Made by a program: the position numbers and the translations under genes. Below, in pieces: positions 59,401 to 64,000 of a DNA stretch of 64,000 nt. The notes beneath the pieces are model-generated. The model had not been told where the DNA came from, did no database searches, and was given only the letters and a program-made list of their open reading frames with translations. Numbering within the stretch: the first letter of the stretch is position 1; every line of letters starts with the position of its first letter. This DNA comes from Mytilisepta virgata (taxonomy: Eukaryota > Mollusca > Bivalvia > Mytilida > Mytilidae), in NCBI GenBank assembly GCA_028015205.1, contig CM051521.1, positions 128,658,614-128,722,613 of the forward strand, given 5' to 3'.

Positions 59401-61979
59401 AAGCAACTAAGGTATCAAGTATTTTTATATACACTGAGCTCTTTTGGATTAATCTTCGTCTGGTAAACTCGTGACAAAACTTTAGAAGCTAAAATAATCA
59501 TTAAAATTTTGTGAGTAATAAAATCAAAAGAGCTTTAACAAGGTAGAAAAAGTAAGGCCAACTTTACTCGATAAAGTTTAAACACTGCGTTTTAAAAACT
59601 TTCAAACAAATTTCAACACATTTATCTAAAAATCACGTCATTTTGGTACTCTTAACTTTCATACCAATGTCAAAATCCTACAATAGACTTTGCAATATAT
59701 TAGGGAACTTTCTTTCTCAGGCATGATAGGGTTTAGTTCCATGCTTTGATTGCACATTGCAATATCATTTTATATTAAATATTTTATACATAATTGTTTG
59801 TAAATTTATCATCTACACAATAATTAACTGATAACCTTTGTATAAAAATATTTATTGATATTCTATCATAAATAATGTTTTACCTAAAGCTTCAACCAAA
59901 GTAGTGGCAGTTTCCTCTCTGTCATCAGCTGATACACGTGTTTCTTTTTTAATTATGTTATTGTAGCTCTGTAATATTTCTACTGCATCATCCTGTCAAA
60001 AACATATAACAGTCATTCCTTAACATTCGGATGTACTTTCATGTTATCAGTCTGTTAGTCATTCGTTTTCAAACTTCTTATGTACGAAGTTCTAATTGGT
60101 ACTCATACACTAAAAATTTGACAACTACAGTGTGTCTTACGTTTCTTCACGCAGTCTTCCTGTCAAAAACATATAACAGTCATTCCTTATCATTCGGATG
60201 CACTTTCATGTTATTAGTCTGTTAGTCATTTGTTTTCAAACTCCTTATGTACGAAGTTCTAATTGGTACTCATACACTAAAGATTTGACAACTACCGTGT
60301 CTTACGTTTCTTCCCACAGTCTTTCCATATATCTTAATTCATTTATAACTAGAAAATGTGTGTATAAGACACCAATGCCCCACCCTAAAAACAGTCTAAG
60401 TGTTGCTGAACTGCATTGTACTATACAAGTGGAGTGTAGTGGTGAAATATCATTGATATATTACTATATGTTTCTGAGAAATGAACCTAAACGCAAAACC
60501 TAACCAAAAGTCACTGAAGCATGAAATGTAGGTCATAGTGACCCAACTGTTGCTGAACTGCGTTGTACTATACAGGCGGACTATAGTGGTGAAATATCTT
60601 TGATATATTACAATAGGTTTCTGAGAAATGAATCTAAACGCAAAAGTTAACAATAGTCACTGAAGCATGATATGTAGGTCATAGCGACCCAAGTGTTACT
60701 GAACTGTGTTGTACTATACGAGAGGACTGTAGTGGTGAAATATCATTGATATATTACTATAGGTTTCTGAGAAATGGAGCTAAACGCAAAACATAACCGA
60801 ATCGCATCGGGACGTACGTACGGACGGACAAGAGTAATTCTATATGCCTCATCCACATTCGTGGCGGGGCATAAAACAAATGTTGTTTAACCATGTAATC
60901 CTCATTTCCTTTAATCAATGGACTAATGGACCATTGAAGATGTAAATCTATGTGACAAAAGGGATGATTATAACTTTCGATTTCGAACTTTTCCTTTCAA
61001 AGAAGAAACAGAACACACAACATTCATTTGCTTTGTACAAAATGTACATTTTTTTTATTTCCCTGCTATTAAGAAAATTATTGAAAAAGACGACTCTGTA
61101 AACACGATAATAATAAAATAACTATAATAAAAAAAGGAAATATTCAGAGTCAAAACAATTTCTGACAAACGTGATGACTTCAACTTTCCTATTGTTAATT
61201 TTCCCTTCTTGAGTAGCAATATACCAGCATCGCCTGCATATGGCGTCTACGTTTCTCAGCTTATCCGATTTTCAAGGGCATGCGTGAGTTACCCTGACTT
61301 TCGACAATGAGGATTACTGCTGTCACAAAAGCTTCTTAACCAGAGTTTTATCAGGGATAAGTTGATGTCATCACTTAGGAAATTTTACGGTCGTCATCAC
61401 GAATTGATTGACCATTACAGTGTTCCAATATCTAAGATGATGTTGGACCTGTTCCCACTGTCGTAACCTTTCATGTGCCTCCACCGATTTGTGACTTCCC
61501 CCGGATCGACTTTGTTGAACTTCACGACGGGTACCGTATACGGAGCAGGAACTGCTTACCCTTCCGGAACACCTGGGTTCATTTCTGGTTTTTATTGGAG
61601 TTTGTGTTGTTCATTGTTTTTTAGTTTTCTGTGTTTATTTGTTGTGCTTGTGGTGGTTCATTTGTCTTCCCGGGCTTGTCTGTCCAATGGATTATGTTTT
61701 TTTGATTGCTCCTTAGGTATACTTGTCCTTTCTATATTTACTTTTATAAGACCACCCCATCGCTCATATCAAGCAAATTAATTATGATCAAACACATTTT
61801 TCTGATAGACCATCGAATAAATTGAAATTATAGACCCTTATAATATGCATTACCTGTGCCGTCTCTGTTAATTCATCTTGCTTCTTTGTAAGTTCTGATA
61901 AAGCGGCAGCTGTATTTTGTACAGCCTCAACGGTTCCAGTCTTTATCCGCTTGAAACCGTGTAATATAGCTTGCCGTGT
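32268..61979 (-). CDS. Polycystin-1-like protein (PKD1L/PKDREJ type), 5' partial
   Basis: A large membrane receptor-channel of the polycystin-1 family. I read 24 exons on the minus strand: 61979-61854, 59992-59884, 58192-58023, 57735-57582, 57137-57034, 56831-56422, 53148-52954, 51353-51064, 50117-49957, 49382-49158, 48780-48693, 47755-47599, 45749-45617, 44890-43970, 43349-43126, 43005-42822, 41928-41757, 41268-41123, 36909-36631, 36215-36052, 34907-34749, 34386-34131, 33475-33188, 32428-32268. All junction phases match except 41757 to 41268, which is off by one. The visible product is about 1,758 residues; the N terminus lies beyond the window. Domain order is GAIN-like ectodomain, GPS, transmembrane segment, PLAT, more transmembrane segments, TOP domain, PKD channel, acidic tail. 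Family members act at cilia, sperm or sensory membranes, usually with a PKD2-type partner. Which vertebrate paralogue is closest cannot be decided here. Confidence 0.9.
32440..32700 (-). pseudogene. Reverse-transcriptase relic in the last polycystin intron
   Basis: The minus strand encodes a diverged TASYLDLHLEIDTRGRLNKI and FYDKRHYI, the same region seen at 29.9 and 47.0 kb. It is short and broken, and lies directly upstream of the last exon. Confidence 0.6.
34990..35060 (-). repeat. tRNA-like SINE head in a polycystin intron, copy A
   Basis: On the minus strand the sequence reads TTCGCTCAGTTGGTAGAGCG, then GGTGGACTACAATACC, then GGTTCCGGGTTTGATCCCC, the A and B boxes of a tRNA (closest by eye to tRNA-Tyr). 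The acceptor stem does not pair fully and no 3' CCA-ready end is seen, so it is a SINE head and not a working tRNA gene. Confidence 0.6.
35275..35350 (-). repeat. tRNA-like SINE head, copy B
   Basis: A second, more diverged copy, minus strand TTTAGCTCAGTTGGTAGAAC and GTTCTGGGTTCCATCCCC, lies about 290 bp from copy A. Both copies are followed by a similar segment containing GGGAGACAAATC. Confidence 0.6.
35465..35925. repeat. Minisatellite interrupted by a dispersed repeat
   Basis: Units of about 45-50 bp contain AGCACCCTTGTCCTCCATCT followed by GGGAAGTACACAAAACAGA. About five occur, but after two of them the array is split by the 215-bp repeat at 35536-35752 and then resumes. This gives an order of events: array first, insertion later. 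Confidence 0.85.
35536..35752. repeat. Dispersed 215-bp repeat, copy 2 of 2
   Basis: About 90% identical to 30838-31055 and in the same orientation. It interrupts the minisatellite around it, which gives its borders to within a few bases. Confidence 0.85.
37033..37365. mobile_element. 333-bp MITE with TGTGTCGCCTGC ends
   Basis: Perfect 12-bp inverted termini: TGTGTCGCCTGC at 37033-37044 and GCAGGCGACACA at 37354-37365. Inside is a partial direct repeat (AAATGAAATATATATG near 37082 and 37188; GTAGTTGAGGA in each half). It encodes nothing. The termini differ from the 26.7-kb element's TGTCTCGCCTG at one position. No target duplication is obvious. Confidence 0.75.
37800..38290 (+). pseudogene. 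Reverse-transcriptase relic in a polycystin intron
   Basis: The plus strand resembles the upstream part of the polymerase gene (a decayed form of the palm motif before YIDD near 37850, then a CTCATATGAAGCGGAT block), jumps to sequence around GGCGTCTAGGTTTCTCAGCT, and ends with a diverged 3' portion. Stops and frameshifts are frequent. The middle, including the catalytic box, is missing. Confidence 0.6.
38765..39120 (-). pseudogene. Reverse-transcriptase relic, second subfamily
   Basis: The minus strand encodes QGYVASKLESTLLKFYGRHH and DLVDRH, a version of the KLLNQGF...LRKFYDRH segment of the main family. Its 3' region (plus strand CGGAGAACAACGAAGACAAG, ACCAAAACAATACAAGCAC) recurs at 47400-47545. 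Confidence 0.6.
42822..44890 (-). other. Polycystin transmembrane block and cytoplasmic loop
   Basis: The 921-nt exon 44890-43970 and the exons 43349-43126 and 43005-42822 encode TM2-TM6. Hydrophobic segments include LTCCLSLLFATMCTSIAFY, LYIGIASGLMSLPVNLIIV, GYILSFCTVAVAFWATV, WLVSFFISCFESIFFSQPL and ICVFFLYFVLMIAY. The phrase LTCCLSLLFATM matches the conserved polycystin RLTCCL motif after PLAT. Between TM3 and TM4 is a charged loop with a 12-residue repeat of xREKSDLxANxx type (about 44327-44430) and a lysine cluster. After TM5 comes an acidic stretch (NDDNEDDRELDEGEEW). Confidence 0.88.
45314..45583 (+). mobile_element. tRNA-derived SINE, second copy
   Basis: The same SINE as at 13825, with A box CGGTGGTCGAGTGGTCTAGG and B box GGTTGTGAGTTCGAATCTC and the same central block. 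It is flanked by CACAAATCAGA (45303-45313) and CACAAATCGGA (45584-45594), an 11-bp target duplication with one mismatch. It inserted in a polycystin intron, antisense to the gene, about 30 bp from the exon ending at 45617. Confidence 0.93.
46690..47215 (-). pseudogene. Reverse-transcriptase relic with YIDD box
   Basis: The best-preserved copy of the catalytic region in this window. The minus strand encodes FRYIDDVLSLNNDKSQDFLH, then ELEITDTPKSASYLDLFLEI and KTKLYDKRDDFNFPIV. YIDD is reverse-transcriptase motif C. Downstream the frame breaks into stops but keeps KKLLNQGLI and SSLRKFYD. It lies within a polycystin intron, in the same direction as the gene. Confidence 0.75.
47400..47545 (-). repeat. 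3' end fragment of the second reverse-transcriptase subfamily
   Basis: It matches 38765-38900 closely: GGAGAGAAAAATCGTAACAA, CGGAGAACAACGAAGATAAG, ACCAAAACAATACATGCAC and TACAATTAAAAACTAAAAA. Only the 3' region is present, about 55 bp from the exon ending at 47599. Confidence 0.7.
47756..48692. other. Polycystin intron, nothing else seen
   Basis: AT-rich sequence with no repeat or exon that I recognise between the first two PLAT exons. Confidence 0.4.
49158..50117 (-). other. Polycystin GAIN end: GPS cleavage site and first transmembrane segment
   Basis: Exons 50117-49957 and 49382-49158 encode a Pro/Thr linker, then AYCIWWDSNMNQWSNEGCE followed by CLSNHLTSFAAGF. This is the GPS pattern C..W....W...GC...C..HLT.FA; autoproteolysis in the family occurs between Leu and Thr of HLT, which is intact. 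The usual second Cys of the CxC pair is Ser here. Within about 40 residues comes the first transmembrane helix (FCTMVSLMCLYILMCIWA) and then basic residues, as expected at the cytoplasmic side. Confidence 0.88.
50528..50608 (-). repeat. tRNA-like SINE head fragment
   Basis: The minus strand shows CTTCGGTGTAGTTGTTAGTG, a block with TTGGACTACAAACCAAGG, and the B box CTGGTTCGATTCCCC. The acceptor stem is not paired and the body is not that of any clean tRNA. It is a decayed SINE or tRNA pseudogene in a polycystin intron. Confidence 0.5.
51064..51353 (-). other. Polycystin ectodomain exon with Thr-rich mucin-like stretch
   Basis: The exon begins NESTKYYIGIKHRLLNMSED, continues with a Pro/Thr run (PPTTTTTPTTTTTQ) and then a highly acidic block (SKDEDEKDDFEDWWDDLNDD). 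The threonine run is likely O-glycosylated and the segment sits just before the GPS region. It looks like a lineage-specific insertion in the GAIN-like region; I know of no conserved counterpart. Confidence 0.75.
51480..51645 (-). repeat. Reverse-transcriptase element 3' end only
   Basis: Plus strand landmarks GGACAAATATACCCAAGGAG, GTAATCCATTAGACAGACAA, CAACCACAAGCACAACAAAT and CACGAACTCCTATAAAAACC match the 3' ends at 29.4 and 61.7 kb. No coding part remains. Confidence 0.75.
51942..52355 (-). pseudogene. Broken duplicate of a polycystin exon with repeated acceptor
   Basis: This segment repeats the exon at 53148-52954 and its surroundings at an offset of 1,035-1,040 bp. The copy keeps the acceptor and the start of the exon (EELPTTTDYDFN on the minus strand) and about the first 35 codons. 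It has lost about 150 bp that in the good copy hold the 3' part of the exon and its donor: TTTGCTTTGA joins directly to GGTATCATTC. Upstream on the minus strand, a 79-bp unit carrying the acceptor is repeated (near 52090, 52171, 52250). It cannot be spliced as a normal exon. Confidence 0.85.
52320..52830 (+). pseudogene. LINE relic (zinc-binding RT C terminus), duplicate 1
   Basis: The plus strand encodes QQTKWGDELNTIINNWEKVH, FQYKILNRILSTNDLLSKC and NLCSFC, followed after a stop by ESILHLFWNC. This is the reverse-transcriptase zinc-binding region at the end of L1-like LINE proteins. It is duplicated with the polycystin exon (second copy at 53360). Confidence 0.75.
52954..53148 (-). other. 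Polycystin exon inside the 1-kb tandem duplication (intact copy)
   Basis: The exon encodes AEELPTTTDYDFNCTLPLSD through EMLSYLDTMRYENDTSADRS to FFTNEFLS. Acceptor TTTAAG|A is in phase 2 and the donor AGCAT|GTAGGT also in phase 2, matching both neighbours (56422 and 51353). A nearby alternative donor would bring a stop codon into frame. Confidence 0.8.
53120..53345 (-). repeat. 77-bp tandem units repeating the splice acceptor
   Basis: Three units of about 76-79 bp each contain CTCTTCAGCTCTTAAATATA (plus strand), which on the minus strand is the exon's acceptor and first codons. The unit nearest the exon is the working acceptor at 53148; the other two lie just upstream in the gene's direction. 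A further single copy is at 54436-54500. Confidence 0.85.
53360..54095 (+). pseudogene. LINE relic, duplicate 2 with longer 3' part
   Basis: The plus strand encodes QLESVTTDKFEFVKNNSNSS, QQTKWGDELNTIIDNWEQVY, YKILNRILSTNDLLSKC and NLCPFCNDTKESILHG. Further on it has LGTDPAENLLISQLIVLIKY in another frame, the usual distal part of L1-like proteins. It is about 90% identical to the copy at 52320, plus about 270 bp more. Confidence 0.75.
54500..55350 (+). pseudogene. Reverse-transcriptase relic, longest copy
   Basis: The plus strand shows, in broken frames, the palm region before the catalytic box, then CGTTATATAGATGATGTG (RYIDDV) near 54694, SPLHIWICFLK, then a jump to GGCGTCTACCTTTCTCAGCT, NLLNQGFIRDKLMPSLRKFY and DRHQELIDHYRVPLSKMMLD, and the shared 3' region ending near 55350. 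A stretch between KTKLYDKR and YGV is deleted. It lies in a polycystin intron, antisense to the gene. Confidence 0.75.
58240..58520. mobile_element. Foldback (inverted-repeat) element with palindromic array
   Basis: ATATTGGCTTAGTTATTGGT near 58249 is matched in reverse by ACCAATAACTAAGCCAATAT near 58322, with an inner pair of CCATATTGGACT and AGTCCAATATGG, forming a near-complete hairpin of about 95 bp. Immediately right, 58360-58520 holds repeated ACCAGTCCAATATG blocks alternating with CATATTGACTAGTCCAATAT, each itself inverted. No protein is encoded. It lies in a polycystin intron about 50 bp from the exon starting at 58192. Confidence 0.8.
58521..59883. other. Polycystin intron, no other feature recognised
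   Basis: Apart from the foldback element on its left, this intron holds no exon or clear repeat. A comparatively GC-rich patch at 59085-59130 (CGTTCCGCTGCGCTCCACTC) is not explained. Confidence 0.4.
59990..60325. repeat. 167-bp tandem duplication including an exon acceptor
   Basis: AACATATAACAGTCATTCCT starts at 60001 and 60168. The repeated unit begins at CCTGTCAAAAAC, which on the minus strand is the TTTTTGACAG|G acceptor of the polycystin exon starting at 59992. Thus a second acceptor-like site lies 167 bp upstream of the working one. Confidence 0.88.
60375..60872. mobile_element. 0.5-kb element with inverted ends and three 147-bp core units
   Basis: ATGCCCCACC (60375-60384) and GGCGGGGCAT (60863-60872) form a 10-bp inverted pair with one mismatch. 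Inside, TGTTGCTGAACTG-type phrases start units at 60401, 60548 and 60694 (period 146-147 bp), each with GTGGTGAAATATC and TTTCTGAGAAATG. The architecture is that of the 26.7-kb element in small form, but the sequences are not related by eye. Confidence 0.7.
60873..61164. other. Polycystin intron, nothing seen
   Basis: AT-rich sequence between the tandem-core element and the reverse-transcriptase relic. Confidence 0.4.
61165..61735 (+). pseudogene. Reverse-transcriptase relic, 3' half
   Basis: The plus strand starts at the TKRDDFNF-type region (GATGACTTCAACTTTCCTAT), continues through CATATGGCGTCTACGTTTCT, CATCACGAATTGATTGACCA and the CTTCACGACGGGTACCGTAT block, and ends in the shared 3' region (CTTAGGTATACTTGTCCTTT). 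It is closely similar to 54840-55350. It ends about 120 bp from the first visible polycystin exon. Confidence 0.75.
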
Positions 61980-62954
61980 CTACAAACAGTAACAAACTTC
62001 TAAGAGATTTTTAGGTGACAGATTTTTTGTTTGATTTTATTCTCAATCATGAATGGTGTTCATCAGATTAAAAGATCGAAAGTATCATAGAATTTTGATA
62101 TCTTTGCAAAAAAAGTGAGAACTGGTGAAATTAAATATTCATTAAAATTGATATATTACATATATTTAAAAAAAGGTTTAAAAATATGCACTCTACCTTC
62201 CCCTAAACCGTTTGTCATTGGTTACAGAACAGAAGAACGAATAAAAAAATCTTCATTAATGATTGTTCGTTCAATAATTCAGGTATTACATCACAATTTC
62301 ACATAAAACAACAAAAACTAAGATAAGTGTTAGAAGGTGCTACAGAAAAAAGCAGCGGTCCTTCAATTTCAGTATGTTACATAAATGATGTGTTTTCCCT
62401 TGATAATCACAACCTTAAGGATTACCTGTACCTTACTTAACATAGTGAACTTAAGATTTATACTTATACGCAAACGACATTGAACTACCGAAACAAAAAC
62501 ATTAAGATAAAAACGATATTGTAAATTTCCAACCGCCAGCTTTTTCCCTTTGTAAGTAAATACATGAGAAATTAACCCATGCAATATTGCAACCTAATAG
62601 AAAATGCAACAGGACAGGCCTCGTCTGAAGTTCTCTATATCGAGCCAAATCTCACATCTTACAACGGATTCTAGCAATCTACCAGTGTCTGTTTAAACAA
62701 ACAACAAAAATGGACACAACAAAGAGGATAGTCTGACTTGGTATAGACACTGAATAGTGGTAGGGTTAAACCGATTTTATGGATACCACCCCCCTTATCT
62801 ACCCTGACACTCTGGTCTATAAAGCACACTATAAAAACAAACACAGTATGATTACCAACAAGGTGGCCGCTTGCTAGAACTAAAAATTAGTGGACGGTAC
62901 ATAATTAAGATAGCATGGTCAAAATATGCTCGTTTTAACTTTAAAACTAGCGAA
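61980..62954. other. Upstream polycystin intron, no exon recognised
   Basis: The visible first exon (61979) starts with a normal acceptor and phase 0, so earlier exons must lie further right. None was recognised between here and the end of the window. Confidence 0.5.
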
Positions 62955-63113
62955 GGGAGCAACCATTTGATTTTTAGGGGGGGGGGCATGGAAGGTATTT
63001 GAAAAAAGGCAGGATGCAAAATTTGGTGAAAAAAGGCAGGATACAAAAAAAGGCAGGACAACAACAGGTAGTACTTCCATGCCTCCCCCCAATAAATTCA
63101 AATGGTTGCTCCC
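62955..63113. mobile_element. Foldback element, 40-bp arms
   Basis: GGGAGCAACCATTTGA (62955) and a G-run followed by CATGGAAG are mirrored by CTTCCATGCCTCCCCCC and TCAAATGGTTGCTCCC (to 63113). Arms of about 40 bp flank an 80-bp centre holding three GGCAGGA phrases. No coding content. Confidence 0.8.
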
Positions 63114-63467
63114 TAAGGCTCTCATAGCTGCAGGTTGGATGTCGCTCTACTAATCGAAAAAAACCTGAAATTACACTACCATAAAGGTTTTAATGCTATC
63201 TCCTCATAGAGTTCAGTAGAAATCGACAGTATTCGTGAGAGGCCTGTATGAATTTTAAGTCACGTCATTGGGAGAAAGAGCAATTCTTTACAAAATTGCA
63301 CATAATTTCATATTTGTAGCCCTTACTATGAAAATATCTTAAGTAACTACCAAGTTTCTGTGGTTTATTAGCGAGACTTTTGTATTTATTCGCGATATTA
63401 CAGTAGGAACTAAGACGGGAAACCCTTTCATGACAAGTGCTTTTCTGGAAGCTGCATATTTAGATAA
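63114..63467. other. Unassigned sequence
   Basis: No exon or repeat recognised. Confidence 0.4.
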
Positions 63468-63684
63468 ATAGAATAGAAAATGGAAAGAGGGAAGGCGTCA
63501 AAGAGACAACAACCCGACTAAAGAGCAGAAAACATCTAAATGCTACCAATGGGTCTTCAACGCAGCGAGAAAATCCCGCACCCGGAGGGGGCTTCAGCTG
63601 GCACCTAAACAATAATGTATACTAGTTCAGCAAAATGGACGGCACACTAAACTCCGAAACATAAAAATGAACCAAAATTCAAAA
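63468..63684 (+). repeat. Dispersed 200-bp repeat, copy 3 of 3
   Basis: It matches 12549-12770 nearly end to end: AATAGAAAATGGAAAG, CAAAGAGACAACAACCCGAC, CAACGCAGCGAGAAAATCCC, ACTAGTTCAGCAAAATGGAC and GGCACACTAAACTCCGAAAC. Confidence 0.88.
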
Positions 63685-64000
63685 AACACAAAAGGCTAAC
63701 AAAGGCTAGAGGTTCGTGACTACGGTCAGGCGCAAAAAATGCGTCGGGGTAAAACATGTTTTGTGATATCTCAACCCTCCCCTATACCTCTAGCCAATGT
63801 GGAATAAACAAACACACAGCTATACACATTTTTTTACAGAACATTTAAATCTGTTAGTTCTACCTTTGTAGTGCCTGACATGTATTTTGATTTTTGTGTT
63901 ATGAAATTTTACCTATATATTGCTACTTTCGTCTTTCCCTTTATCCATATTTTGTTTAAATATTTAGTCTGAAGTATTACTATTTGTAGTGTTATTTTTG
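63685..64000. other. Right edge, nothing recognised
   Basis: AT-rich sequence to the end of the window. The polycystin gene's missing N-terminal exons should lie beyond it. Confidence 0.4.

Larger units (their letters stand above)
56422..61979 (-). other. Polycystin ectodomain exons 1-6 (REJ/GAIN-like region)
   Basis: Exons 61979-61854, 59992-59884, 58192-58023, 57735-57582, 57137-57034 and 56831-56422 encode a helical and then beta-rich extracellular region. Phrases include TRQAILHGFKRIKTGTVEAV, LSELTKKQDELTETAQ, SADDREETATTLVEALG, YQKLETQTNDLIKTISSY, GGFSSILMPKSQSIFG and PNNFFTWTDTTAASAQKISS. The pattern of paired amphipathic helices followed by strands, just before a GPS site, fits the distal REJ and GAIN domains. 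It is less conserved than the channel part. All junction phases agree. Confidence 0.75.

Overview
The window looks like nuclear DNA from a marine mollusc, most likely a mussel-like bivalve. The DNA is AT-rich. The genes are split into small exons with GT-AG introns. The gaps hold tRNA-derived SINEs, tandem-core elements with short inverted ends, and decayed LINE or other reverse-transcriptase copies. The species assignment is inference from this general character; nothing here names a species. There is no sign of bacterial, viral or organellar DNA.

Four protein genes can be reconstructed exon by exon. (1) 2167-9389, plus strand: tRNA-splicing endonuclease subunit 54 (TSEN54), missing only its N-terminal exon or exons. 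(2) 16521-19718, minus strand: a complete 4-exon, 227-residue gene resembling the sperm axoneme microtubule inner protein SPMIP2 (C4orf45). (3) 22366-25537, plus strand: a complete 4-exon, 181-residue DPY30-domain protein of the DYDC1/DYDC2 type. (4) 32268-61979, minus strand: a polycystin-1-like gene (PKD1L/PKDREJ type) with 24 exons in the window. In order it encodes a GAIN-like ectodomain, a GPS site, a transmembrane segment, PLAT, further transmembrane segments, a polycystin (TOP) domain, a PKD channel and an acidic tail. Its 5' end lies beyond the right edge of the window.

Layout: 1-600 is a 167-bp tandem array. TSEN54 follows, with a 28-bp minisatellite in one intron. Repeats fill 9.7-14.1 kb. 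The SPMIP2-like and DYDC-like genes are head to head about 2.2 kb apart (20.1 and 22.3 kb). A 2.4-kb tandem-core element lies at 26.7-29.1 kb and a reverse-transcriptase relic at 29.4-29.9 kb. The polycystin gene then runs to the end, its introns carrying at least seven reverse-transcriptase relics, a SINE, a MITE and foldback elements.

Three of the four genes belong to families known from cilia or sperm: radial-spoke-type DPY30 protein, axonemal inner protein and polycystin. That clustering is worth checking, but the sequence does not show that they act together. The best candidates for something unusual are: an intragenic 1-kb tandem duplication in the polycystin gene that copied an exon and left one copy broken; repeated duplication of splice-acceptor sequence in the same gene; a lysine next to the polycystin filter glycine; one exon junction whose reading phases do not match; and several elements with short inverted ends around internal tandem repeats. 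I found no convincing new multi-gene system.
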